NCBI RefSeq assembly: GCF_004799445.1
Contig: NZ_SSNA01000100.1
Span: forward strand, 1-64,000
Length of the DNA stretch: 64,000 nt
Origin: Bradyrhizobium sp.
GTDB lineage: Bacteria > Pseudomonadota > Alphaproteobacteria > Rhizobiales > Xanthobacteraceae
Direction of reading: 5' to 3'
This document shows, in pieces, positions 34,183-42,159 of this stretch; position 1 is the stretch's first letter, and each line of letters starts with the position of its first letter. The position numbers and the translations under genes are program-made. The notes below the pieces were generated by a model. It did no database searches and was not told the DNA's origin. It was given only the letters and a program-made list of their open reading frames with translations.

Positions 34183-35478
34183 ATGTCGAACAGGTTTACG
34201 CAGTATATTCTGATCGCGATGGTGCTTGGCATCGTGATGGGGACGCTGGTCTTCAATTATCTGCCGGACATCCGGGCCGATATTGCATCAAGCGTAAACC
34301 TGATCGCGATGCTGTTCCTGCGCCTGATCAAGATGATCATCGCGCCGCTGGTTTTCGCAACCCTGGTCGGCGGCATCGCCCACATGGGCAGCGGCTCCAA
34401 GCTGGGACGGATTTTCGCCAAGACCATGGGCTGGTTCGTCAGCGCTTCGTTCGTCTCCCTGCTGCTCGGCCTGGTGATGGTCAACCTGCTGCAGCCGGGG
34501 GCCAATTTCCCGGGCACCCTGCCGGACAAGGCGCAATCGACCGGATTGCCGGTGTCGGCCTTCTCGATCGAGAAATTCCTGACCCATCTGATTCCGACAT
34601 CGATCGCGGATGCGATGGCGCAGAACGAGATCCTGCAGATCGTGGTTTTCGCGGTGTTCTTCTCGGTCGCGCTGGGCGCGATGCCGGAGCGCTCCAAGCA
34701 GATGCTCTCGCTGATCGACGACCTCGGTCACATCATGCTGAAGGTCACGGGCTATGTCATGCTGTTCGCGCCGATCGCGGTATGGGCAGCGATCATGGCG
34801 ACGGTATCGAAGAACGGCCTTGCCGTGTTGTGGAAGCTGATCGTCTTCATGGGCGGCTTCTATCTCTCGCTGCTGATCCTGTGGGGCATCCTCGTCGTCG
34901 TCGGCTTCATCGTCATCGGGCCCAGATACGGCCATCTGTTGCGGCTGATCCGCGAACCGCTGATGATCGCGTTCTCGACGGCGAGTTCGGAAGCCGCCTA
35001 TCCGAAGACGCTCGAGGGCCTCAACCGCTTCGGTGCTTCGTCGCGGATCTCGAGCTTCGTGCTGCCGCTGGGGTATTCCTTCAATCTCGACGGCACGATG
35101 ATGTACTGCACGTTCGCCAGCATCTTCATCGCGCAGACCTACAAGATCGAGATGTCGCTCGGCACCCAATTGGCGATGTTGGCGACGCTGATGATTACCT
35201 CGAAGGGCGTTGCCGGCGTTCCCCGCGCCTCGCTGGTGGTGATCGCCTCGACGCTGAGCCAGTTCGGCATTCCAGAGGCGGGCCTATTGATGATCATGGG
35301 CATCGATACCTTCCTCGACATGGGACGCAGCGCCACCAATGTGATCGGCAACTCGCTCGCCACCTCCGTGGTGGCGAAGTGGGAGGGCGAACTCGCGCCC
35401 GAACACGCGCTCGGCCCCGACGACGTGGTGCCCCCGGACATGATTCCCGGCGAAATCCCTGCCATGGCCGGGCATTGA
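34183..35478 (+). CDS. Dicarboxylate/amino acid:cation symporter (DAACS family)
   Basis: A 431-residue membrane protein with the glutamate-transporter fold. Re-entrant loop HP1 carries the serine-rich STASSEAAYP, TM7 has NLDGTMMY, and TM8 has NVIGNSLATSVVAKWEG. It is likely to take up C4-dicarboxylates or acidic amino acids with H+ or Na+. GGGGG lies six to ten bases before the ATG. It is followed after 12 bases by a solute-binding protein gene, an unusual pairing for this family. Confidence 0.92.
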   Translation: MSNRFTQYILIAMVLGIVMGTLVFNYLPDIRADIASSVNLIAMLFLRLIKMIIAPLVFATLVGGIAHMGSGSKLGRIFAKTMGWFVSASFVSLLLGLVMVNLLQPGANFPGTLPDKAQSTGLPVSAFSIEKFLTHLIPTSIADAMAQNEILQIVVFAVFFSVALGAMPERSKQMLSLIDDLGHIMLKVTGYVMLFAPIAVWAAIMATVSKNGLAVLWKLIVFMGGFYLSLLILWGILVVVGFIVIGPRYGHLLRLIREPLMIAFSTASSEAAYPKTLEGLNRFGASSRISSFVLPLGYSFNLDGTMMYCTFASIFIAQTYKIEMSLGTQLAMLATLMITSKGVAGVPRASLVVIASTLSQFGIPEAGLLMIMGIDTFLDMGRSATNVIGNSLATSVVAKWEGELAPEHALGPDDVVPPDMIPGEIPAMAGH

Positions 35479-35490
35479 CGGGAGCGATGC

Positions 35491-36417
35491 ATGCGCCAAA
35501 CTCCGGGGAGATCGGCCCTCGCCTGCGGCCTGTTGCTGGCAGGATGTCTGCTGACGACGGCGGCAGGCGCCCAGACCGGCGGCGAAGGGCTCAGCCCGAC
35601 GCTCGCTAAAATCAAGAGCAGCCATGTCGTGCATCTCGGCTATCGCGAAAGCTCGCCGCCGTTCTCGTTTCTCGATCAGGCCAACCGGCCGATCGGCTAC
35701 AGCCTGGAGCTCTGCGAAGCGGTCGTCGACGAGATCGGCGTCGAGGTCGACGACCCCGGTCTCAAGATCGAATACGTCAAGGTCACCTCCGATGACCGCA
35801 TTCCGGCTGTGGTGCAAGGCAAGATAGATCTGGAATGCGGATCGACCACGGCCAACGCCGAGCGCGCCAGGCAGGTGGCGTTCTCGCCGCTGATGTTCGT
35901 GGCCGGCACCAAGCTGATGGTGCCGAAGGCCTCGACCATCTCGGCGCCGGCGGACCTCAAGGGCAAGACCGTGGTGGTGACCAAGGGCACCACCAATGAG
36001 CAGGCCATGCATGCGGTCGACAAGAAGCTCGCGCTCGGCCTCAATATCGTGGCGGCCGCGGATCACGAGCAATCCTATCAGATGCTCGTCGACGGCAAGG
36101 CCGATGCATTCGCGACCGACGATATTCTGCTGTACGGCCTGATTGCGCGGCACAAGTCGCAGGACAAGTTCCGCGTCACCGGCGACTATTTGTCCTACGA
36201 TCCCTACGGCATCATGTTCCCCAGGGCGGAGCCGCAACTGGCCGCGGTGGTGGAGCGAACCTTCCGCAAGCTCGGCACCAACCATGATCTGGTGCCGCTC
36301 TACAACAAATGGTTCGTCTCCCGCCTGCCCACCGGCGAGAAACTCAACGTTGCGATCTCGCCGCAGCTTGAGGACGCCTTCAAGGCGCTCGACGATTCCG
36401 AGGGCGCGAACAATTAG
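35491..36417 (+). CDS. Extracellular solute-binding protein family 3 (amino-acid type)
   Basis: A 308-residue periplasmic protein with a signal peptide ending TTAAGAQ. The mature part follows the glutamate/aspartate-binding pattern: VVHLGYRESSPPFSFLD, GYSLELCEAVVDEI, DLECGSTTANAERA with the carboxylate-binding Arg/Thr, and DLKGKTVVVTKGTTNEQ. Such proteins normally serve ABC importers, but no ABC ATPase or permease is nearby. Its only operon partner is the symporter at 34183, 12 bases upstream. It ends three bases before a convergent gene. Confidence 0.9.
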   Translation: MRQTPGRSALACGLLLAGCLLTTAAGAQTGGEGLSPTLAKIKSSHVVHLGYRESSPPFSFLDQANRPIGYSLELCEAVVDEIGVEVDDPGLKIEYVKVTSDDRIPAVVQGKIDLECGSTTANAERARQVAFSPLMFVAGTKLMVPKASTISAPADLKGKTVVVTKGTTNEQAMHAVDKKLALGLNIVAAADHEQSYQMLVDGKADAFATDDILLYGLIARHKSQDKFRVTGDYLSYDPYGIMFPRAEPQLAAVVERTFRKLGTNHDLVPLYNKWFVSRLPTGEKLNVAISPQLEDAFKALDDSEGANN

Positions 36418-36420
36418 TTT

Positions 36421-36687
36421 TCAGGGCTTGACCTTGATGTGCAGCGCGGTTGCAGTTGCGTCCAGCGCGCTGTTGAAAACCGCCTTGGTTCGGCCGGCCA
36501 GGGTGCCGGCCTCGTAGGTGGGTCCGGCGGTAAAGCCCGTTTTCGGCCTCAGTCCGACGGAGTTTTGCACCTTGGACAGCGCGCTCGCAAAGCTTGCCGT
36601 TGCCGCGCCCGTGGCCTTGTTCAGGTCGGACGTCTGCTTGGCGATGAAGGCTGTGGCCGACGATGATATGGACGATATATCGGTCAT
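36421..36687 (-). CDS. Small Ser/Ala/Thr-rich protein, function unknown
   Basis: An 88-residue protein without signal peptide, beginning MTDISSISSSATAFIAKQ. It is rich in Ala, Thr and Ser with a predicted helical centre (ATASFASALSKVQNSV). No family is recognised. The ATG at 36687 has GGAG six bases upstream. The 36688-36852 gap beyond it has no gene. Confidence 0.6.
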   Translation of the reverse strand: MTDISSISSSATAFIAKQTSDLNKATGAATASFASALSKVQNSVGLRPKTGFTAGPTYEAGTLAGRTKAVFNSALDATATALHIKVKP

Positions 36688-36852
36688 GCGAGGCTCCGTG
36701 CTTTGGGAAAACATCGGTCGGTTATGGTTAACGGATCGTTAACGGGCGGGTTCTGGCGGGGCACGGCGTCAATTTTCGTGTGGCGCGTTTTCGACACGCA
36801 AACCGGGCCCGCGCCGGATCAGGTCCAGGGCAGCCGGTTGCTCATAAGCGCT

Positions 36853-38169
36853 CTAGAAAAATTCCAGATCCTTGGCGCGGCCACCGCGGGCAACAGCAAC
36901 GAATTCGATCGCGGTGAACAACCCGCCGGCCACGTAGATTTTCCGGTTCAGCGAAACGGCGAGGGCCTGGCTTGTGCTGAAAGCATCCTCGATCGTCGCG
37001 GCGATGCGGACATCCGCCTGCGGATTGATTTTTCGCACGGCGGCGGCGATCGCCGCCGCGTCGCCGCCCTTGTGGTGCGCCGCGGTGCAGATGATCGTGT
37101 CGAACGACGGCGCCAGCGCGCCTGCGATCTCGCTGGCCTTCTTGTCGAAGGACACGCCGACCACGAGAATCCAGCCTTGCGCGCCGTAAGCCGCCTTGAG
37201 GCCGGCGAGCGATTGCCTGATGCCGTCGGGCGTGTGGCCGACGTCGATGACGGTGAGCGGCTCCAGGCGGATGATTTCGAGGCGGCCGGGCCAGCGCGTG
37301 TCGCGCAGGCCGGATCTCACGGCGGCCTCGATCCGGGCGGATGGCTCTCCGGGCTGCATTTGCCTGCGCCACAGCAGGAACAGCGCGATCGCGATGGCGG
37401 CGTTGTTGAACTGGAATACACCGATCAGGGATGTATCGAGGGAGCGGAATTCGCAATCCTCGAATCCGAAATCGAACCGCTGTCCCGACGGCTGGACGGT
37501 TTCGCCGCCAATCCGGATCTCGTCGCGGACAAACAGGCTCGCGACCCCGCGATTGCGATTATATTCGAGGATATGCGGCCGCAGGCTCCGGCAATTATCG
37601 CCATAGATGAGGGTGCCGCCGCAGGCGCAGGCGTCGCTCTTGTCGGAGACGATCAACTGTAACGAATTTCCGAGCAGTTCGACATGTTCGTAATCGACTG
37701 ACGTCACAGCGGTCACGGGGCTGCCCACCAGACGAACCGGATCAAAGCGACCGCCGATGCCGGCCTCGAACACCGCGAATTCGCATTGGCTTTCCTGAAA
37801 GTGAAGGCAGGCCGATGCGAACATCGCTTCAAAGGCGCCGAATTGCTCTCCCCTGACCGCCGAAACATCGGCGATGGCGGTTTTGATTCGCGCCACCAGC
37901 CGCACCAGCGGGTCATCGCCGATCGGCACGCCGTCGATCTGAAATCGTTCGTTGACGCGAAACAGGTGCGGCGAGGTGAACAATCCAGTTCGCAAGCCAT
38001 GGGCGTGGGCGATGCGCGCGCAGAATGCGGCGGTGGAGCCCTTGCCGTTGGAGCCCGTCACCACGACCGAGCCGCGCTGCAGCCTGGCACGGTCGATCGC
38101 AAGGCGGTCAAGCAACGCCGCCATCCGCGCCAGACAAACCCCATCGCCGTATTTCGGCAGGTCAAACAT
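36853..38169 (-). CDS. FolC-like Mur ligase family amide ligase, partner of the ATP-grasp gene
   Basis: A 438-residue ATP-dependent ligase of the Mur/FolC fold. The P-loop is TGSNGKGST (residues 38-46). FTSPHLFRVNERFQIDG and FEAGIGGRFDP follow the folylpolyglutamate synthase pattern, as does WPGRLEII near residue 310. Two FolC hallmarks have drifted: the carbamoylated-lysine region normally EKAGI reads DKSDA, and the DGAHNP motif reads DVGHTP. A true folate enzyme is therefore doubtful. The gene overlaps the ATP-grasp gene by eight bases. Order and domain types equal the two catalytic halves of cyanophycin synthetase, so a role in making an amino-acid polymer or modified peptide is plausible. 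Confidence 0.78.
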   Translation of the reverse strand: MFDLPKYGDGVCLARMAALLDRLAIDRARLQRGSVVVTGSNGKGSTAAFCARIAHAHGLRTGLFTSPHLFRVNERFQIDGVPIGDDPLVRLVARIKTAIADVSAVRGEQFGAFEAMFASACLHFQESQCEFAVFEAGIGGRFDPVRLVGSPVTAVTSVDYEHVELLGNSLQLIVSDKSDACACGGTLIYGDNCRSLRPHILEYNRNRGVASLFVRDEIRIGGETVQPSGQRFDFGFEDCEFRSLDTSLIGVFQFNNAAIAIALFLLWRRQMQPGEPSARIEAAVRSGLRDTRWPGRLEIIRLEPLTVIDVGHTPDGIRQSLAGLKAAYGAQGWILVVGVSFDKKASEIAGALAPSFDTIICTAAHHKGGDAAAIAAAVRKINPQADVRIAATIEDAFSTSQALAVSLNRKIYVAGGLFTAIEFVAVARGGRAKDLEFF

Positions 38170-39169
38170 CCAGCAAGCCCATCGCCGAGAATGTGTGGCG
38201 CCAGATTTTCAGGATCAGGTCGTCCCGATTGGATTCCTCCAGCAGCCGGATCGATGGATTGGAATTCACTTCGATGATCCGCACGGCGTCCGGATCTCCT
38301 CCGGTGTCGGCAAAGACGTCGACGGCGGCAACGCGCAAACCGAGCGTTTGCGCCGCCTTCCTCGCCGCCGTGAACGCCGCCTCGGAGCGGGGCGCCTCGA
38401 ACACCATTGTTCCGCCGGCACTCAAATTCATCCGCCCGCGCATCGCCCAACGTTCGCCGGCGGCCAGCACGGTGTCGAGCGAAGTTTCTGATATCGCCGT
38501 TACCGCGGTCGGTGAGAGGCCGCGCGCCTGCAAGGCCGCGTTGTGCGCGATCAGCAGATCGCGGACGGTGCGCACGCCATCGCCCGACACAAACGGCGGA
38601 TATTTCCTGACCGAATAGGCGACCTCGCCGTCGATCAGAAAAATCCGGTATTCGAGGCCCGCAATGATGGGCTGGATCAACACCGCATCATAGTATTGTG
38701 AAACCGAAAGCAAATATCGATCGAGCGCCGCTTCGCCGTGAACGACTTGTGCAAAATCGCCGCGCGATCCCTGCAAGGGTTTGATGAATGCCGCGGCGTG
38801 CAGTTTCCTGAAATACCCGAACGCATCTTCGCGCTCATGCCCGGCGGGACGATGCGCGCGGTGCCGGTCATGCAGGAAGAAATAGTCGCCGCCGAGCGTC
38901 GCTACACCGGCGCTTTCGAGGACACGGTTGGTGAAATACTTGTCGGATGCGAGCGTGGCGGCGGTGGAATTGTTTTGCGGATACCAGGAGCATCTTCCGG
39001 CGCCGAAATGAAGGCTCTTTGCCTTTGAAGCAACCCTGAAAAGCAGGCCGGTTCCGCCATCGATATCCTGAAACGCAAGCCCGAATTCGGCGCAGGCATA
39101 TTCCGCATAGACCGCCTGGTCCGGATAGAAGGCGGCCTTTCCCGCTCGAAACTCCCGCAAGTGGCGCAT
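38162..39169 (-). CDS. ATP-grasp ligase, cyanophycin-synthetase/GshAB-like half
   Basis: A 335-residue ATP-grasp protein. ASDKYFTNRVLESAGV opens the fold, AAFIKPLQGSRGDFAQVV supplies the ATP-binding lysine, and the loop LDTVLAAGERWAMRG runs into MNLSAGGT. That loop corresponds to the NLSTGGT segment of cyanophycin synthetase and GshAB. IIEVNSNPSI carries the metal-binding Glu and Asn. It lacks the extra N-terminal domain of CphA and is followed at once by the FolC-like ligase gene. The first ligase would form a carboxyl-phosphate and couple an amine. The actual substrates cannot be read from sequence. Confidence 0.8.
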   Translation of the reverse strand: MRHLREFRAGKAAFYPDQAVYAEYACAEFGLAFQDIDGGTGLLFRVASKAKSLHFGAGRCSWYPQNNSTAATLASDKYFTNRVLESAGVATLGGDYFFLHDRHRAHRPAGHEREDAFGYFRKLHAAAFIKPLQGSRGDFAQVVHGEAALDRYLLSVSQYYDAVLIQPIIAGLEYRIFLIDGEVAYSVRKYPPFVSGDGVRTVRDLLIAHNAALQARGLSPTAVTAISETSLDTVLAAGERWAMRGRMNLSAGGTMVFEAPRSEAAFTAARKAAQTLGLRVAAVDVFADTGGDPDAVRIIEVNSNPSIRLLEESNRDDLILKIWRHTFSAMGLLDV

Positions 39170-39500
39170 GCATTATCCGGCGGTCTGGCATTCCAGTTTT
39201 TTGATGTTTTATCTCTAACGAATTTTTCGCTCCCCCGCGGCAATTAACTGCTGGATCGGCGTGAATTTCAGCAAGTTAATTGCGTGTTACTGCCTTGGCG
39301 GAGAAGGTTCTTAACCGGCATTCGGTTCGTTGAATCCCTTGCGATTTTTGACCCCCTGACGGCGCGTCAGGGCGTGTTGACTATCGCTGATATTGGGGTA
39401 GGTGAAGCGTAGTTCCTCAATCCTTGCAGGGGTTTTTCGCCTCACTTGGGCGAGACCAATCCGTTCGTTCTGCGGCCCACCAATCGGAAAATAACATCAC
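39170..39500. other. Divergent intergenic region without a gene
   Basis: These 331 bases separate the ATP-grasp gene (minus strand) from the ferredoxin-NADP reductase gene (plus strand). They are relatively AT-rich near 39190-39350 and must contain both promoters. I found no clear palindrome or convincing coding sequence. Confidence 0.6.
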
Positions 39501-40274
39501 ATGAGCGCGTTCTATCGAGAGAAGGTTCTTTCCGTCCGGCACTGGACCGATACGCTTTTCAGCTTCACCGCCACCCGCGATACCGGCTTTCGATTTCAGA
39601 ACGGGCAATTCGCGATGATCGGGCTCGAGGTCGAAGGGCGTCCCTTGCTGCGCGCCTACTCGATGGCGAGCGCCAATCACGAAGAGGCGCTTGAGTTCTT
39701 CTCGATCAAGGTCGCCGACGGGCCGCTGACCTCGAGACTTCAGCGGATCAAGGAAGGCGATACCATCCTGGTCGGACGCAAGGCGACGGGTACGCTGATT
39801 GCCGACAATCTGATTCCGGGCAAACGTCTGCTGCTGCTGTCGACCGGCACCGGGCTGGCCCCGTTCGCGAGCCTGATCAAGGATCCCGACGTGTATGAGA
39901 AGTTCGAGAGCATTGTCCTGGTGCACGGCTGCCGGCAGGTCTCGGAACTGGCCTATGGCGAAGAGGTGGTGGCGAAATTGCGGGAGGACGAATTGTTCGG
40001 GCCGCTGCTCGCCGAGAAGCTCGTATACTATCCGACGGTCACCCGCGAGCCGTTCCGTAACCGCGGCCGCATCACCGATCTGATCACCTCGGAGCAATTG
40101 TTCAACGATATCGGCCAGCCGCCGCTCGATATCGCTGGCGACCGGATCATGATGTGCGGCAGCCCAGCCATGCTTGAGGAATTGCGCCAGATGTTCCAGG
40201 CCCGCGGCTTTGTCGAGGGCAGCCACAGTGAGCCCGGCCATTTCGTGATCGAGAAGGCGTTCGTCGAGCGCTAA
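39501..40274 (+). CDS. fpr: Ferredoxin--NADP+ reductase
   Basis: A 257-residue bacterial-type FNR. The FAD motif RAYSMAS (RxYS) follows NGQFAMIGL. The NADP domain begins LLLLSTGTGLAPFASLIKDP and contains VLVHGCRQVSEL and MMCGSPAMLEEL. The C-terminus HFVIEKAFVER matches the alphaproteobacterial Fpr subclass with its extra terminal residues. It exchanges electrons between NADPH and ferredoxin or flavodoxin, supporting Fe-S and oxidative-stress functions. The ribosome site is weak (GGAAAA). Confidence 0.95.
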   Translation: MSAFYREKVLSVRHWTDTLFSFTATRDTGFRFQNGQFAMIGLEVEGRPLLRAYSMASANHEEALEFFSIKVADGPLTSRLQRIKEGDTILVGRKATGTLIADNLIPGKRLLLLSTGTGLAPFASLIKDPDVYEKFESIVLVHGCRQVSELAYGEEVVAKLREDELFGPLLAEKLVYYPTVTREPFRNRGRITDLITSEQLFNDIGQPPLDIAGDRIMMCGSPAMLEELRQMFQARGFVEGSHSEPGHFVIEKAFVER

Positions 40275-40285
40275 GGGACTCGATA

Positions 40286-40387
40286 GTCATTCCGGGGCGC
40301 GTCGGAGACGCGAACCCGGAATCGCGAGATTCCCCGATGCGCAATTGCGCATCTGAGATCTGGTCCTTCGGACCATCCCGGAATGAC
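40286..40387. repeat. Intergenic repeat with inverted ends, type D (copy 2)
   Basis: GTCATTCCGGGGCGCG at the left and ATCCCGGAATGAC at the right repeat the ends of the element at 25371-25473. The interior differs: it has GCGCAATTGCGC and GGTCCTTCGGACC, two small perfect hairpins. It separates the convergent fpr and cupin genes. Confidence 0.9.
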
Positions 40388-40410
40388 GGACAACAACAAC
40401 CAGCCCGCAC

Positions 40411-40743
40411 TCAATCGACGATGAAGAGCTTTGCCCCCGACTTCGTCGACGACCGGTGTGCGGCGTCGCCGAAGTCAGACACCTGGTAGCTCATGCCCGG
40501 CAGAAGTGTGAACCTGCGGCCGTCGCGCAACTCGGTGTCGAGCACGCCTTCCAGCACGTAGAGGACATGGCCTCGGTCGCACCAGTGGTCGGCGACATAG
40601 CCTGGCGTGTACTCGACCATCCGGACACGTAAATCACCCATATTCAGCGTGCGCCAGAACGCCTGGCCGGTTTCACCCGGATGGGTCGTGGCGGCAACCT
40701 GGCTCCAGTCCGTGACGGTGAAGGGCAACGGTGGAATTTTCAT
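40411..40743 (-). CDS. DHCW-motif cupin protein
   Basis: A 110-residue single-domain cupin. The strand motif VADHWCDRGHVLYVLEG holds the metal-binding His residues and the DHWC sequence of this small family, followed by FTLLPGMSYQVSDFG. Members bind a metal, but no reaction is assigned. It has no operon partner. Confidence 0.8.
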   Translation of the reverse strand: MKIPPLPFTVTDWSQVAATTHPGETGQAFWRTLNMGDLRVRMVEYTPGYVADHWCDRGHVLYVLEGVLDTELRDGRRFTLLPGMSYQVSDFGDAAHRSSTKSGAKLFIVD

Positions 40744-40930
40744 TCGGCAAAATCCTGATTGATTCCACGGCAGCGGGCATCCCGGCCATGACGGTGTCGC
40801 CGCGCTGCGAAACGTCCAGCAATCTATTCACCGATGCTGTGGCCGCCAACAACCAATGTTGATGATGTGATCCGACTGCCGCCTGCTATAAAAACCGCCC
40901 AACGTCGTGCGGCTTGTCGTCAACGCGGCG

Positions 40931-41824
40931 ATGGCGGGAGCGCCTGAGGTTTTGTTCTTATCCAACCACGTTGCGCCAGCGAAAACGGCCTTCGTCTTCG
41001 CGGGCGGGGGCAGTTACGGGGCCATTCAGGTGGGCATGATGCATGCGCTCGCCGCCCACGGAATCTCCGCCGATATGGTGGTCGGCTCGAGCGTCGGCGC
41101 CCTCAACGGGGCTTACTATGCCGGCGATCCCACGCTGCGCGGCGTCCTGCAGCTGGAAACCATCTGGCGCGGCTTGACCCGCCACGACGTTTTCCCGGTG
41201 ACCTGGCACACCATGCTCGGGTTTCTCTGGCGCCGGGATTTCCTGATCCCGCATGACGGCATTCAGAAGCTGATCGACGATCATCTGCCCTATCGTAATC
41301 TCGAGGATGCGGAACTCCCGCTTCATATCGTCACCACCGACATCGTGTCCGGCGACAGCATCGTGCTGTCGGAGGGGCCGGCCGCGCGGGCGATTATCGC
41401 CTCCACCGCGATCCCGGGTGCTTTCGCGCCGGTCCGCTACAAGGATCTTTATCTGGCCGATGGCGCGATCTCCTCCAACACGCCGATCAAGGTCGCGGTT
41501 GCGAAGGGAGCGCGGCGGTTGATCATTTTGCCGACCGGCTACGCCTGCGCCACGCAGGCGCCGCCGCTCGGCGCGGTCGCCAATGCGCTGCACGCGCTGA
41601 CCCTGCTGATCGCCCGGCAATTGGTGAGCGAGCTGGAAGATATCGCTCCCGACATCGAATACTTCGTGGTGCCGCCATTGTGTCCGCTGGTGGGATCGCC
41701 CTACGACTTCTCGCGAACGTCGGATCATATCGAGCGCGCGATCCGCAGCACCGATGCCTGGCTGGCGCAAAACGGTCTGGAGAAAGGCGGCATTCCCGGC
41801 GAGATGCGCCCGCACCGCCATTGA
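40931..41824 (+). CDS. Patatin-like phospholipase
   Basis: A 297-residue patatin-domain protein. The oxyanion hole is FAGGGSYGA, the nucleophile elbow GSSVGALNG with the active Ser, and the catalytic Asp lies in LADGAISSNTPIKVA. It is likely a lipid acyl hydrolase. Start choice is uncertain: an in-frame GTG at 40907 follows a TATAAA-like element at about 40887, while the ATG at 40931 has no clear ribosome site either. Confidence 0.88.
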   Translation: MAGAPEVLFLSNHVAPAKTAFVFAGGGSYGAIQVGMMHALAAHGISADMVVGSSVGALNGAYYAGDPTLRGVLQLETIWRGLTRHDVFPVTWHTMLGFLWRRDFLIPHDGIQKLIDDHLPYRNLEDAELPLHIVTTDIVSGDSIVLSEGPAARAIIASTAIPGAFAPVRYKDLYLADGAISSNTPIKVAVAKGARRLIILPTGYACATQAPPLGAVANALHALTLLIARQLVSELEDIAPDIEYFVVPPLCPLVGSPYDFSRTSDHIERAIRSTDAWLAQNGLEKGGIPGEMRPHRH

Positions 41825-42159
41825 AGAACGCTGTCTGCCGCGCCTTGGGCGCACGACGGCCTTGCCGCGCGCAAGGGAATAAATCGACAAGGTCTCCGGT
41901 CTTATGGCCGGGCGGCGCAGGCGCTCTCGCGCTGACGAGCCGCTCAGGTTGAGCCAGGGTGCACTGCGAAAGGCGCGGGATGGGCGATCAACCCTTCCAT
42001 CGGACGGATTGATTCCTCGCCGGATGGCTCGCTAGCTTCGCCGCCGTCAATTGTCATAACTGTGACCTTTGCCACCGATATCGTATACGGGTTGTTTGGA
42101 CAATCGAGCTAGACTGTGATGACAAAGAATAACACGGCGAAAACGGCCTGAGGGATTCC
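41825..42159. other. Intergenic region without a gene
   Basis: These 335 bases lie between the patatin gene and the FMN glutamate-synthase-like gene. The right part (42040-42130) is AT-richer and presumably carries the promoter of the next gene. GAGGGA lies just before the ATG at 42160. I see no strong repeat or coding sequence. Confidence 0.55.

Noticed and set aside
34110..35609. 499-residue plus-strand frame overlapping the symporter in another phase
   Set aside because: It lacks hydrophobic helices and motif content; the symporter phase has all DAACS signatures.
40286..40387. Repeat element as an intrinsic terminator of fpr
   Set aside because: It can fold, but there is no T-tract and its ends match another intergenic element, so repeat is the better call.
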